DNA from: Brevipalpus yothersi
Taxonomy: Eukaryota > Arthropoda > Arachnida > Trombidiformes > Tenuipalpidae
NCBI GenBank assembly: GCA_003956705.1
Contig: QZCP01000027.1
Span: 62,001 to 126,000 of the forward strand
Length of the DNA stretch: 64,000 nucleotides
Direction: 5' to 3'
Shown here piece after piece: positions 25,782 through 38,416 of the stretch. The translations under genes were made by a program, and so were the position numbers. The first letter of the stretch is position 1. Each line of letters opens with the position of its first letter. The notes below the pieces were generated by a model. It ran no database searches. It had not been told where the DNA came from and saw only the letters and a list, made by a program, of their open reading frames with translations.

Positions 25782-28319
25782 TCTCTACTTCTATTTTCCA
25801 TACAGCATCTTCTTTCGAAAGTTGTTGTTTGAATTTTTTCTTCCTTTATCATCAGGCCGACTGTTGTTTTGTTATTTTTTTCTCTCTCGGCCGATTGACC
25901 TTTCTCTTTCATGTAACTTCCCTATTTTGTGGGCAAGTCTTTGCCATTTCTTTTTCCACTATCTTTTTGCTATCTATCTGACTTCTTTTTTGCACTGGCC
26001 ATCATTCATCTATTGTCTTTGGCCATGGTGATAATATTATATATGGCCTGAGAAGAGTGTGAGAGAGATAGAAAAATATAATGCTGATTCAGATAAATCA
26101 ACTTATACACACATCTTTCTTTCTCTCTCTCCATCTTTTCATGGTTTGATCTCAAACTGTGTGTGTACTTTTGCACAAGAGAGCAAAAGCATCATCATAA
26201 GAGTGTATGAATGTTCGGTTAACTGAAAATCTGACGGTCAATTGGTTCCCTGAGTGTTACGAAGATTAACTGGCCTCACTAGTGTTCACTGAATGATCAT
26301 CAATCATTGGCATAGAAGCGTTATAAGAGTAGGGGGCACAATGAGAATCATCCGGCTAACGAAAAAATTTGTGGATGAGAGAGAGAGAGAGAGGGTGTAA
26401 AGTATTCAGGTCAATATCCACTGTCCAACAGTGTGAATAAGAATGCTTGTCCCTTGTCCTCTCTCTATCGTTCTATCTCTCTCTATCGTATATAGATTAT
26501 CACTGATGTCTTGCTTTTCTGGCCATGATCATCATTATCAACTTTGGTGTGTTATATATATAATAACTTTTCTTTCTCTCTCATGTCCATCGTTGCGACA
26601 AATATCGATCACAATTATATTTCATGCAAGCATGGAAGAAACTATCAAAGTTTTACGTTTCAAGTCCATAGTAGTTATACAGAGAAAGAGAGGGAGAAAA
26701 ATGAAAGATAGAACGATGAAAGACTAGCACCGATGTTGTCATTATGATCATTACTAGAAATCGATTGACTATACTTTCTCTCACTTATTCGCCTTTTCAT
26801 GATGACAGAGACATAGTAAAAGTGATGATGTATATAAAAGTAGTGAAAGTGCAACTCTTAGGGCCACTTGGCAACACAAAAACAAAAGTAATCAAATAGG
26901 TGTTCACAGCGGAAGAAGACGAAGAAGTTGAATTATTCGTTCTGGAAGAAGAAGAATAAAAAGCATCATTCAGCATCCCTGTTGAAGAAGAATCAATGCA
27001 ATTGATGATGGTATCTCTCAAATTCGTTTGCAAGAACAAGAGGGAGAGAATAACATTGCCTAGGTATGAGAGAGAGAGGAACCTTTTTTTTTTATTGAGG
27101 GCCTCTGGAGCCTGATACTTTGGTGGGAAAATAAATGAGATGAGAAAAGTATGCGAGAGAGTGCACGAGTTTCCCATTATTCTTGGGATCTTCATGTACT
27201 GAGGCCAATGGACGTTAAAGGTAAGCTTTGGCCAGTTGGGGTGGTTCAGGGCTACTAGTTGACTACTATTAGTGGGCTAAATAGCTAAAGATAGAGAGAG
27301 AAAGAGAGAGAAAGAGAGATAGTACGATTGGAATCGAGAAGGCAACTACTTCTTGTGAGCCTCGATTAAGGGTTTACTTCATTTGATATTCTCTTTGCTC
27401 ATTCATTCCCAGAGAGGTAGAGAGAGAGAGAAGAGAAGATCTTACCTCACCAACATGATTTATATAACCAAAATGATTCAGATCTTGGCTCATCTTCTCA
27501 CCCTAATGCTTGCCTCATCCATTCACTAGTTACTGTACTACTACTATTTCTACTGGACCGCCCATGGCATTGTGAAGGGCCTCTTGTATGAAAAACAGTG
27601 AATCAAAAAGTTTTTCTCATCATTTTTTTTTTGCTTCTTGTCTTAAAATGAGCAATAAGTAGAGAGGATAGAAGAGGCAAAAAAAATAAGTGGAGAGAGA
27701 TGAGAGGGATGAATTTTCAACATTCTGGTGGAAGTACTCTGATGAAGATATTTTTGTAGAAAAATTTTCACTCGATTTACACTCACAGTCTAAACTCTGT
27801 CAACAGTATCTGGAGACATGTCATACGGAATACTCATCAAATTTGACTAAACTTATTCCTTGGACTACTTCTTCCAATTCAACTCAACATTCTCAGTGTA
27901 TTCTTTTCATCATCATTATGATGATGAGAATATTGATTGTATTCTTCATTCTTCACATGATTGGTGTATGAGTGTTATTGTTTTATTTCTTTTTGCTCTC
28001 ATTTCTCTTTCCACTTGTTTTTACCACTACAACTACTCAAATGTTGTGGAGAATATGTTGAACATGATATGTATTTGTACATGTTCACACACACACATAT
28101 ACACACACAAGTCACCAGACGTTTCTCTCTTTCTATAGCTATCTGCATCTTCAGGTTGCTTCTCTCACGGGCCACTTGATCCAATTTAGTAACACTAATA
28201 TGCTGCTGATTTTGAGCATGGACTAGTTTGGATATTGGAGAATGATTCTTCACATCATTTTTCCATATCCTCATCAGCAGGAGGACTCAGAAGAAGATGG
28301 AGAAGAAGAAGAAGTCAAC

Positions 28320-28354
<35 letters not shown>

Positions 28355-29626
28355 AACAACAAACAGGATGTAAATAAACTTTGTGTGCAATGAAGCTGGA
28401 GAAGAGACGTTGATAATGATGTACGGTAAACACACGCTCTCACATACAGAGTATATATATTTATATACATATATATACGTATATTGTGGAACAAAGGAAG
28501 ATGAAAAGAATAGATAAACTGTTTGGGATGCTGAGGATCATCTGGGGAAGATGTGAGTAAGATGAATGGATATCATGAAAAGTTATCACGTTGCCTCATC
28601 ATGGCTTGGCCAACGAATCAGAGCATCGGCAAGTGTATTGTGTGTATAATGAAGATATCTCAATGAACCGATCTTCACATCTTAACCGTAAATCAAGGTT
28701 TGTGTGTGTTTGGATGGAGAAGAACGCATTTGGATTAGAGTGTTAATTTACAGCTATACAAGAATTTTTTTTATAAGTAAAGATTGTCGGTTATATTCAC
28801 TCTAGAAAGAACATTATTGAACAAAGTACCATTAAAGTCACCATATTGCATTCTGATCTTGTTTCATCCACTTCATTCTCATCTTTCTCCACTCTTTCCG
28901 CTCATCTTCATCATCTGAGGGAAGATAAACAGCTATTCTTGCAGTAAGAGATGAGCTTTAGGAAAACAATAGAAGACATGATGTGAAGAGAGAAGAGAGA
29001 GGAAGATAGGCCAGTCAACTAGCCATCATAATCAAGCAAAATGATTATGATACAGATAGGAGATCAAGTTTAACTAGTGTAGTGATTCATGGATGTTCAT
29101 TAAATGGCTGAGTGGTAGAAAGGTGGATGCAAATGAGATGAGAAATGATGCAAATTGCAAAATGGTCATCAAAATTTAAATGAAGGGAGAAAGAGATATA
29201 CCTCATGAAAAGGATTTTACTAAATGAATTGGGATGAATTTGAACCAGTATGACGTGTGAACTATCGTCATCTTGATTTCGATATCAACGGAAAGATTAG
29301 AATGAAAGAGGTTCAGGATGACATAGGATAGGTAGACAATATTTTTCCCTAGATTCCAGATTTATCTCACCCATATAATGGCAACATCATGATGATGGTG
29401 TTAAAAAGAGAGGGGGAAATGAAATGCTGTATAACATTATCTTTGAACAGAGAACAATTTTGGTATATAGTCATTGAGAGTGCAGAACAGGATAAAGTAA
29501 AGAGAATGGAGAGAGATAGGATACAGAAGCGGACAAGATAATGAGAATGAATGAGTCGAAAATGTTGTCAGATAATCATGGTGATGATATTGATGGTACC
29601 ATGAAGCCAAGAGGAGTAGTGAAAGA

Positions 29627-29676
<50 letters not shown>

Positions 29677-30765
29677 CAAGTCGATAGTAAGCTGATGTGA
29701 CACGAGTTTGGGCAATTGGATTAGGTTTAGTGGTTAAGTTAATTCAGTTTGTGCTGAGAAAACGATAAGAAGAGGGAAGAAAACATCAAGAATTGTGTAA
29801 AGATTTCTGGGAACTGATCGAAAACATATTCGAATAGGAAAACATTCAAAGATAATAAGGAAGATGGTTTAATCATCATTTTATCATCATCATTAAAAGG
29901 AATGACAGTAGCAAAGTGTGAAAGGTGAAAGAGAGTAACATATACATGTATGTATACAATGAATTACACTTACCTTCCTTGCATCACTAGATATGATCGA
30001 TAGGACATACAATTCACTTTCAAATCAGTGTTACCACCTTCGTTACAAACACTTAAACTTAGCCGGCCATAATTTGCTCTCACCAAATGGATTGTCTGAC
30101 CTTTGTGGCAGTGTAATTGTAACATTTTACCTTCACAACCATACGCTGTCTTGTATTCCGTGTGAGCTGTAATTAGAGTTGAAATAACGGGAAGAAGGGA
30201 GAGAGAGAAAAACAATAAGACGATTAGGTTAAATGTTAATGACAATTATCATTGGAATTAGGGAGAGTTCTCTTGAGCTTTCAAGATTTTTTTTCCCTAC
30301 TATAACTACTGTTCCTGATCATCATCATGTTATAATGTAAATGTTTGAAACTCTCTTTCTTCAAAAAGTTTCTAAAGCGAATGACCGAAAGAGGAAGAGA
30401 AAAAGGGCTCAAGTCAATGGACATGCATAATGAGAAATATATTTCTCATCATTAACAAGAGGTAAACAAAAATCTGTGATCCAGGAATCATTCGTTTTGG
30501 GGGTACAAATTAGATGAACATATAAAAGTTGACCCTAATAGTAGTAGATTAAAATCAGTATTATGTGGATGCATGTGCAAAAAAAACGGCAATAAGACCA
30601 CGTTCTTGATCATCTTTTTTATCTCTCTGTTTGATTGCCTACTGGTTGATGAATTGATCTGTGTGTGTTTAGTTGATTATCCACACTAACACACAACTTG
30701 AAGGCTCTTCTTACCTCTATCATGTCTGGAAGGTGGTCGTAATGAAGGATTCTTATTCATGGGAG
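13658..30765 (-). CDS. SUEL-lectin single-pass membrane protein, EVA-1-like (5' incomplete, five exons seen)
   Basis: Join 30765-30715, 30166-29974, 22590-22484, 20174-19207 and 15097-13658. All junctions are GT-AG and the phases agree (1, 2, 1, 0), giving 918 codons plus stop. Numbering from the first complete codon: residues 23-115 are a SUEL/Gal_lectin domain with eight cysteines, the ANYGR motif and the DPCHGT...KYL motif. Residues 117-404 are a Ser/Pro/Asn-rich extracellular stalk. Residues 405-425 are a membrane helix followed by RLHR. Residues 426-918 are a cytoplasmic tail with Asn, Ser, Gln and Thr runs. Such domains bind rhamnose/galactose-type sugars. EVA-1 proteins are guidance receptors that usually carry two of these domains; only one is seen here. 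Latrophilin is excluded because there is one helix and no GAIN or seven-helix region. The first exon and signal peptide were not found. The ligand and biological role are inference. Confidence 0.85.
15112..15133. repeat. (GA)n tract forming the polypyrimidine tract of exon e
   Basis: On the sense (minus) strand this reads (CT)11 and ends 14 nt before the acceptor of exon e. The microsatellite appears to act as the splice polypyrimidine tract. Confidence 0.85.
15302..15312. repeat. Poly(G) run
   Basis: Eleven consecutive Gs within the intron before exon e. It is the only long G run in the window. Confidence 0.95.
16092..16150. repeat. (GA)n microsatellite
   Basis: About 29 GA units, in the intron between exons d and e. 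Confidence 0.97.
16287..16368. repeat. Inverted (TTC)n / (GAA)n pair
   Basis: A TTC run (16287-16311) is followed about 40 bp later by a GAA run (16351-16368). The two are reverse complements and could form a stem in the intron transcript. Confidence 0.85.
19207..20174 (-). CDS. Exon d: extracellular stalk and membrane helix
   Basis: 968 nt, starting in phase 1 and ending in phase 0. The acceptor is CTTTACAG and the donor is GTAAGA. It encodes a low-complexity stalk rich in Ser, Pro, Asn, Asp and His, with an NITS glycosylation sequon. A helix of about 21 hydrophobic residues (AIIISALMISVLIIILIIW) follows, then the basic RLHR that marks the cytoplasmic side. Confidence 0.88.
20318..20345. 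repeat. (CT)n microsatellite
   Basis: About 13 CT units, in the intron just upstream of exon d. Confidence 0.95.
22484..22590 (-). CDS. Exon c: C-terminal third of the SUEL lectin domain
   Basis: 107 nt, starting in phase 2 and ending in phase 1. It is too short for many gene finders. The acceptor is TTTTCTCAG and the donor is GTTAGT. It encodes CRGKSSCNVTVSSDLLGDPC followed by HGTPKYLEVQFYC, which is the conserved end of the domain with the last four cysteines. Confidence 0.9.
23250..23324. repeat. (GA)n microsatellite
   Basis: About 37 AG units in the 7.4-kb intron between exons b and c. Confidence 0.97.
24415..24455. repeat. (CT)n microsatellite
   Basis: About 20 CT units, in the b-c intron. 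Confidence 0.96.
25212..25247. repeat. (CT)n microsatellite
   Basis: About 18 CT units, in the b-c intron. Confidence 0.96.
25726..25778. repeat. (CT)n microsatellite
   Basis: About 26 CT units, in the b-c intron. Confidence 0.97.
28323..28353. repeat. (GA)n microsatellite
   Basis: About 15 GA units, in the b-c intron. Confidence 0.96.
29631..29674. repeat. (GA)n microsatellite
   Basis: About 22 GA units, about 300 bp downstream of exon b on the sense strand. Confidence 0.97.
29974..30166 (-). CDS. Exon b: N-terminal two-thirds of the SUEL lectin domain
   Basis: 193 nt, starting in phase 1 and ending in phase 2. The acceptor is TAATTACAG after a CT-rich tract and the donor is GTAAGT. It encodes the start of the domain (YGCEGK, then LHCHKGQTIHL), the diagnostic ANYGR motif and four of the eight cysteines. 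Confidence 0.9.
30715..30765 (-). CDS. Exon a of the EVA-1-like gene (51 nt, symmetric)
   Basis: The acceptor is TTATATAG and the donor is GTAAGA. The exon is 51 nt, with phase 1 at both ends, and encodes a basic, Pro-rich segment beginning PMNKNPSLRPP. The phase matches the next exon exactly. Because the length is a multiple of three it could be skipped without a frameshift. It also contains an ATG, so it might instead be a first coding exon. That is less likely, as it would give no signal peptide. Confidence 0.6.
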
Positions 30766-33700
30766 CTATATAAGTGAAAACGAGGAAAGAAAACAAAGAA
30801 AAAGAGAAAGAAAAAAAAACAAAATAAATAAAAATTGAACAAAAGAAAGTTTTCTTCTTTGTTTTTGCAAAATGCAAAAAGCAAAAATGATAATAATAAT
30901 AATAATAATGAAAAGGTGTAAACAAATAAGCAGGCATGTGAAACGGCAAAGCAAAACCATAACAAATCAGCTGATTTGACTTAATTTGACCAACTCTGAT
31001 CATTGAACACTGAACACCTACCACCGTGGACAGTGATTTGTTCACACACATTTATTTTATTTGATAAGTTGATGTGTATACTAATTTTTGATCATCATCA
31101 TCATCAGTGTTCTGACAAGACTATTGATCTCTCAAAACTGTATGTGTGTGTGTGGTTCACAAGGCATATGGCCAAAGGCTTGAAGACAAAATGTCATCTG
31201 AGGACAGATACACACACCAATGGCCATCATGTCAGTGGTGGTAATGATTAATAAGTACATCAACATCATCATCTGTATATACGTATATCTGAGTCTGAAT
31301 GTTCCCCATCTTTTTTCACTAGATTGATTGGATTCTGATAAAAAAAGAAGAAGTTAGATTCATGATACAGATACACACACACACATGATAGAGTTTCAAC
31401 TCTTTACTTGAGAGTAAAGTTTGCTAGTTGATGGATAGAAACATTCAGCTTCAAGTTGGAATGAAGATGAAGAAGAAGAAGAAAATTTATTTAATAGTAA
31501 CCCAATAAACTAGTATCTTCTTCATACTATACTTTTTTTCTCTTTTTCATCATCATCATCATTTATTACACTCACATTGGTTGAAGGAATGTAGAGTAAA
31601 ATTGATCATCATCAATCAAGATCCCTTCAATCACTTTCATCTCATGATGCGGGTGATCATGAAGAGATGACTGATCAAATTTGATGTGAAAACTTTTGAA
31701 ATATTATCAATCTTGTGTGTGTTCACCACGTGTTTTGAGGAGAGAGAAAAAAAATTATCATCATCAACTTGGTGATGAACAATATTTAAATCAAAAAATT
31801 TTGATCATGATGATATAGTCAACTAAAATGATGGTCATGTTTCTAGAACTTGGATTGATATTATTGTCAAAAGTTTTCTCAACTACAGACACTTGAAGCA
31901 AACAGTTCGGTATGACTGATTAATTCACTTGTTTTTTTTCTCTTTCTCATCTCGAATATTATTATTATCAAACTTTTATAATCAATTCATTTGGGAAAAA
32001 AATTCATTTCGAATTCCTGAGAGATGCTTAATTCTGTTCTGAAATGTGTGTATGTAAGTTTTTTTTATTCCTTGTCCATCTTCATCTAATGTTTCACCAT
32101 CTTTTCTTTCATTCAGATAACACTTGTCCTGCAAGTGTTCATATTATATACATCTTCTCTTCTATCTACCGATATTCAGAGGATATTCATTTGGCTTTTA
32201 TGTCTTGGGTTATCTTACAATTTATGGTTAAACATTACCATCTAACGAACAGATCTCTCTCTCCAATGATGATGATGGTGCATGATAATATTTTATTTCA
32301 ATTTTAGTATGTATATTAATATTATATATATGAATGTGTGTGTGTGTACACATACTTTGTGGTGATAGTGTATCTCATGAATATTTTCTCTCTTCTCTTT
32401 TCCTAGGCAAAGACCGAAAATATGTACACATACACACATACTCCTTTCATGTAGTTAGTATATGAACGTATTTTCCTCTAAATTGTGAACAGGATCAATT
32501 TACTCAACCATGAAAATGAGGTGGATAAGATCAAGAAATTCAAGAAGAAGAATCATGAAGAAGATGATGAAGAAGAGAGAGAGAAAAAAAAATCAAAAAA
32601 GATCAACATTATCGTCATTATCATCATTTTTGGTGATGGAAAGAACAAGTCAAATATTAGACAGACACACTTAAGACAAGCTTTTCTGACGAAAGTAAAG
32701 TCAAACTTGGACTTTCAAGAATACTTCAAAAAAATTCTTAAAGACCATCCAAACTAATTTATGCACACACATTTTGTCAAGGTGATCAAGATAATTTCAA
32801 CTGTAACGAATGGCCACATCACATTGGATCCACTTGATTATTAAACCTCTTTCCAAAATGAAAAAGATACTATACTAAGTACACATCAAATTTTTGCCAT
32901 TTGAAAGATGGAATAAATAAGGATATATGTATGGTATGTATATATATTTATTATATATATTCACGAGATATTCACCATCAACTGACCCCTTTTTGACTCT
33001 CTCTTACTCTCAAAAATTCAAGACCCTGTCATGATACAAAGTGATATTCAAGGCTGAAAGTTGAGATGACAAGAATTGGTTAAGCTATGTAAGATGGAGG
33101 ATAAAGATTGAACATGAATCAAGCTCAACAGAAATATGATGGAAATATGACAGGATTTCAGTGATAATTATATACATATTCAAAAAATAACGCTTGAAAA
33201 GCGAGAAACTATGGCCACCATAAATGAACATGAACCAAAATCAAGAAGTTTAGTTTATATTTATCATCATTTTCCACCTATATTTATATATGATTATTAT
33301 TATGACCCAGGGAACCAGAATGACATGGTGGACAAGATAAAAAAGATGATAAAGTTAAGAGAAAAAGGGTTGAAAGATCAAAAGCAGGATGTGGACACAC
33401 TACTACTACTACCACGTTAACACTGGTCACAATCTGTATCACCTCTTCTTCATCCATCCCTCATCATGACTAATTTTTTTTGGTTCCCATCAACAACAAC
33501 AACACTGACCAGGCTTCACTGATCAACATGATGATTATGACAAAAAGATGGAAAAGTGGTTAACTTGGTAAAAACGATTGATGTCTTATTTATCTTGAGA
33601 GAGAGAGAAAATTTTTCATCAGCCTCACCTTTCATCGGTATATAATTGACACAAGACTTACTCTAAAACACTGGAAAACACTATCTCCATTAGAGGTGAT

Positions 33701-35774
33701 ATTAATTAATATAATCGTTGTGAGTACATATTTTCTTTCTACCTTACTATCTTCTTTCCGATGAATTATGTATTCAAATATATGCATAATTGTAATGGGT
33801 AACCACTTTATTCGCTTGTTGCATTCCTAGAATGTATTCTCTATCTATCTTTCTTTCTCATCTCTTTTTCTCATCAATGTCTAGGGAAAAGAAGGAGGAG
33901 GAGAAGAGAAAAAGAGAGATAAAGAAAAATGATGAACAAATCAACGGGTTGAATCTTTTATGGATGAAGAAGAAGAGGCAAAAAAAAATAATATCAGCAC
34001 AAAAGGGTTGCCCGAAAAGGATTCATCATTCAAAATTTTGCTATGGAGAAAGGATCTCACTCTTGGCGACTACCTTTGATCACTATCAAGCCCACAATTA
34101 TTTAATCGTAATCATCATTACTCTAATATTATTCACCTCAACACACCGGAGAACACACACATACAGAGAAAGAACCTCTTTGGAAATATTCACACACACA
34201 TAGACATGGACAATGACCATGGTCTGTGGATGACAGAGGAAAGATAATGAAGATGGTAGTTGATTACAGGACACGATACGGTGGATGATTAAAAGCTATC
34301 ATAATCAAGTCCTGGTGTCCTTCATTTTAGTCCTCTTCTCTCTCTCTATCTTTCTATGGCCAACTCAGTGGACCAATTCATTTGGTATATTTTGGACTCT
34401 TCTAACTGTCAACTGGTTGTGAGAGAAGGGGAAATAGAATGAGGAGAGTTAAATTACCTAGACTATAAAAGTTCTCTCTATCTCTCTGTTCTAACTATTT
34501 AAAACACAACTAATTAGTAGATTATTTGAAGTGATGAATCACATAGATCGGATAAGCGGTAATAGTGTACTAGTTGGTTGTGTAGATATTCACAGGTGCA
34601 AAATGAATTTTTGACACCAATCGAATTGGATAGAAATTAGTCACAATTCTTTTTTATCTTTCTTTCCATGAAAATGAGAGAGAGAGAGAGAAAGAAAAAG
34701 AAAAAAAGAGACAGTTTTGTAATACATCTGATAATGGTAAGTTACATTCACACAATAATATATGCATCAAACAGTGTGTAACATTATTATCTATGTTCAG
34801 CTAATTTTCATGTATTCATTTCGATTTGTACCTGTATCTTTTTATTACTCCGTATTGAACTGTAGAGAGACCTACATGTGTATCATATGTATCATTCTGT
34901 TGGATGAGTAGAATTTCAAATAGCTACAAGGAACATATACTAAATTCAGTCATCTACACACACACACATAATGATGACCCAGAAGAGAGAGAGAAAGAAT
35001 TTCAAAGTGCCCAGAAGTTGTCCATCTCTAATGATTTTGAGGATCATAATTTTTGAACAATTTTTTTGTTTCTCTCTTTCTCACCACATTTTTCTCACAG
35101 TCGTTGTGTGGCATCGAAATGTTCGATAATGGTATACATATTCAAGAGCGTTAAGAAAATGATTGGGAAAGAAATTGGTCTAGAGAGAGAGAGAGAAGGA
35201 ATGCCCATAGTAGTTCAGATACAGAATACATGATGGAATAAAGATGAAGAGAAAATTTTGCACTTCACAAAATATCGATCATAACAACCTGCTCTTACTG
35301 ATGGGTGGTGTTCACTTAATGGTAACTTTTGACATGAGAGAGAGAGAAGAAAAAGAGTGGATCACTACCATCTAAAACTATTGCATTTATATTCACTCTC
35401 TTCTCTACACTTGCATACTTAATTATGTAGTGTGTGTTAGCAAATTATTAGTTACAAATATCGAAGTGTGACTGGTCTACATACATACACATATACACAT
35501 TATTAGCCTTACGATTGAATTTGACCATTGAAGCAACATGATTTTTTGATTTTCGGTTTTTCTTTACTTCTTATTCCCGAAACCCTCTTATCTTGTCATT
35601 GATTATGTAAGTTGATATGTTTTCTTTTTACTCTCAAATTGGCTGGCATTTCTTGTTTGAAATCATTTTCGGCTGTCTATTGATCGATAATAAGCATAAT
35701 ACTCAATCTGAATGATATTTTTTTTCTCCCTTCACAGATCACAATTTTGGAGGATCCGGAAGTTACAGAAAGAT

Positions 35775-35776
<2 letters not shown>

Positions 35777-35826
<50 letters not shown>
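35777..35826. repeat. (GA)n microsatellite
   Basis: About 25 AG units. Confidence 0.97.
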
Positions 35827-35828
<2 letters not shown>

Positions 35829-36628
35829 AAAAAATTGGCTCTCTTTTTGTAAGAGAAAAAAAGCATCATCTCGATAATACCATCATGGTGTGTCTCTCTC
35901 TTTCTACAGCATCACAGTTTTTCATTGCTACTACAACTACTACTGTTACTCTCAATCATAATTATAGCCATCGAATATGTCCACCATCAATGATTGGAGT
36001 GATCAAGATGACACGAATCAGGAACACTACACATACATACACACTTTCTTTCTTCATGATCATTTGCTACTTATTTCAGCTTGCTATGTGATAAAATACA
36101 TGGAAGAACAACAACAAAACGAGATATTTTTTTCTCTCCCTTTCTCATCTCGCGCCTATCATCTTACATGATCATGATACAATCAATATAACCATAGATT
36201 ATTTTGCCTCCTCTTTCTTTTTCTGTCTCATTCAACCAAAATTGATCACATGTAAGATGCACAAAGAAAAAAAAGAACCGTTGAAGGTACCCGTTAAAAT
36301 TGGTGGAAAGAAAAGATGAAAGAACAACTCGTGCCTCAGAACAGTGAAATGATACTACTTGTGTACTCGAATTACATGCGACCATTCCTTCTCGATGGTC
36401 GCATGTTGGAATATCATTTTTTTTCCACTGGTCTAAGTCATTTTCTTCATCTTCTATTCCTCTCTTTTTTTCCCACTCTTTCCCGATTCCTCTCTTAGTC
36501 ACTCTTCCAATGTGACAAGTTTATCTTGCCTCATAAGTGCCTTACCCAAGTAGACACGCGATCAAAGCCGGTGACAAGTAGAATATGAGAGAAAGACAGA
36601 GAAAAAGAATCAAAGTGATCAGTTGGAC

Positions 36629-36633
<5 letters not shown>

Positions 36634-36688
<55 letters not shown>
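36634..36688. repeat. (GA)n microsatellite
   Basis: About 27 GA units. On the minus strand it lies just upstream of the exon-like patch at 36546-36628. Confidence 0.97.
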
Positions 36689-36690
<2 letters not shown>

Positions 36691-37608
36691 AACAGCAAGA
36701 ATGAAAGAGCTACTTATATGTACCATAGGAAAAAAGAGAGACAGAAAGAGAGAGAGAATCGATCCTTTTTGAAAGCCCAAGTCGCGCGAACGAAGCTGGG
36801 CCTGTGTGCGAAAGAGAGAGAGATGTGTATCAGGGGATGAAGTCAAGCATAACTGGACACGAGGCAGTGAAGAAATAATACGAGCTGAAAAGATGAGAAA
36901 AGATGATTTTATTCGCTTCATAGACTATTGTTCTCGATTACTGAATGATTCTCTTTCTTTCTCTTTCTCTCTTTGCACACATACAACTCATATTATTGCT
37001 TTCTTTTCTCCCATCTTTCAACAATGTTATCCTAACTTGGTGATATAACTGTGATCATCTTCTCTGTCTCTCTGTCTCTCTGTTTCGCTTCAATATTACC
37101 CTGAATATGAGATCTTGAAACATGGATAAACATGACAAAGAGAAGAGGAGAGGAGGCGTGAAAATTTTTGACACAAAATTTTAACTCATAAAGTAGCAAA
37201 GAGAATAGAAAGAAAAAGTACAAGAACATTCTCATCTCTTCATCTTCCATCCCATCAAATCGAGGAGTAACGTTAAAATTTCCTGTTCAACTTGAGACAA
37301 TTCTTCATGGACCAATAATCCTAATCCAATATTTCGATGTCAAAAAAGGTCCCCTCTCTCTTTCCATATAAGACGTTACAGGATTCCGTATATCCTCTCC
37401 CCCTGTCAGTATAGATTTTCATGCACATATTAACCCTCTATTCCCACCACCCACTAAAGAGAGAAAGGCTCACGCTCGTGAGGCAGCATTGAAATTAGCG
37501 GTAAGAGAGAAAGGAATAAATTTTGGTGATTGGCCTCAGCAAAAGTCAACATATGCTAAGCGTGCAATCTGCGGAACTGATGGAGAAAAGGCGGAGGAGG
37601 AGGACTAT

Positions 37609-37612
<4 letters not shown>

Positions 37613-37651
<39 letters not shown>
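37613..37651. repeat. (GA)n microsatellite
   Basis: About 19 AG units. Confidence 0.96.
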
Positions 37652-37654
<3 letters not shown>

Positions 37655-38348
37655 AAAATAGAGAGAAAAAGGAAGAAAAAAAATAAAACCAACTACAATC
37701 ACACTGATAGTCTTAGCATTGGTATTCCAAGAGGAAAGAGGAATCAAGTACTGTGCTATCAGTCATCGATTGAAGAAAGCCAAGAAGAAGAAGAAGAAGA
37801 GAGCATTCTGACAGGGTGAATATCTGTCAAGCATAAAACGTGCCCAGATAGAACAATCGATTGGGCCGTCCTAAATGAACGCGCGTCTCTCTTGAGTAGA
37901 AAAGTTTCTCTTTCTCTCTCTTACTCGTATAAGAGGCAGACGTTTTCCAGAGGAATACAAGCAAAAGCCAGAGGCGGAGTAAGAAAGAATTTAAACAGAA
38001 CCATTAAAGTGACTAGAGAAAGAGAATATTAGCCATTTCCTTCTCTTCAACATTGGGCCTGATGATTTTATGTTTTCAAGTTTCACTAACTTTTGAAACT
38101 ATTTTCTTTCCTCTTCTGATTTACCAGGCTTTTTACTGTGTGGATGATACTAAATTTTGGTCTCTTTCTCATCGAGTCGAGTTTCGTACCGTTGAAATGG
38201 CCAACTTGGCGTGATTATTCATGCTGATTTGACTCTTTTATTTAATATGTATGTATGCATGTGCAGGAACCGTTTTTCTTTATTCTTTCTCTCTCTCATG
38301 TTCAATACTATGCGTGCGGAACGATAGAGAATCAGTCAATCGAACAGG

Positions 38349-38351
<3 letters not shown>

Positions 38352-38415
<64 letters not shown>
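38352..38415. repeat. (GA)n microsatellite
   Basis: About 32 AG units. Confidence 0.97.

Positions 38416-38416
<1 letters not shown>

Noticed and set aside
26797..27195. 132-codon minus-strand frame inside the b-c intron with a Ser-rich region and hydrophobic C-terminus, resembling a GPI-anchor signal
   Set aside because: Its best acceptor (ATACCTAG) gives phase 1, which does not fit exon b ending in phase 2, and it matches no family I recognise.
29970..30245. Reading the lectin exon as a stand-alone secreted protein with the hydrophobic leader upstream of 30166
   Set aside because: The leader lies across a typical branch/polypyrimidine/AG acceptor and starts at a non-ATG codon; the phase-matched exon at 30715-30765 fits better.
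33742..33785. Minus-strand short frame from an ATG to a GTAAGG donor in phase 1, a possible first exon for the lectin gene
   Set aside because: The encoded start (MHIFEYIIHRKED) is not a signal peptide, which a lectin receptor would need.
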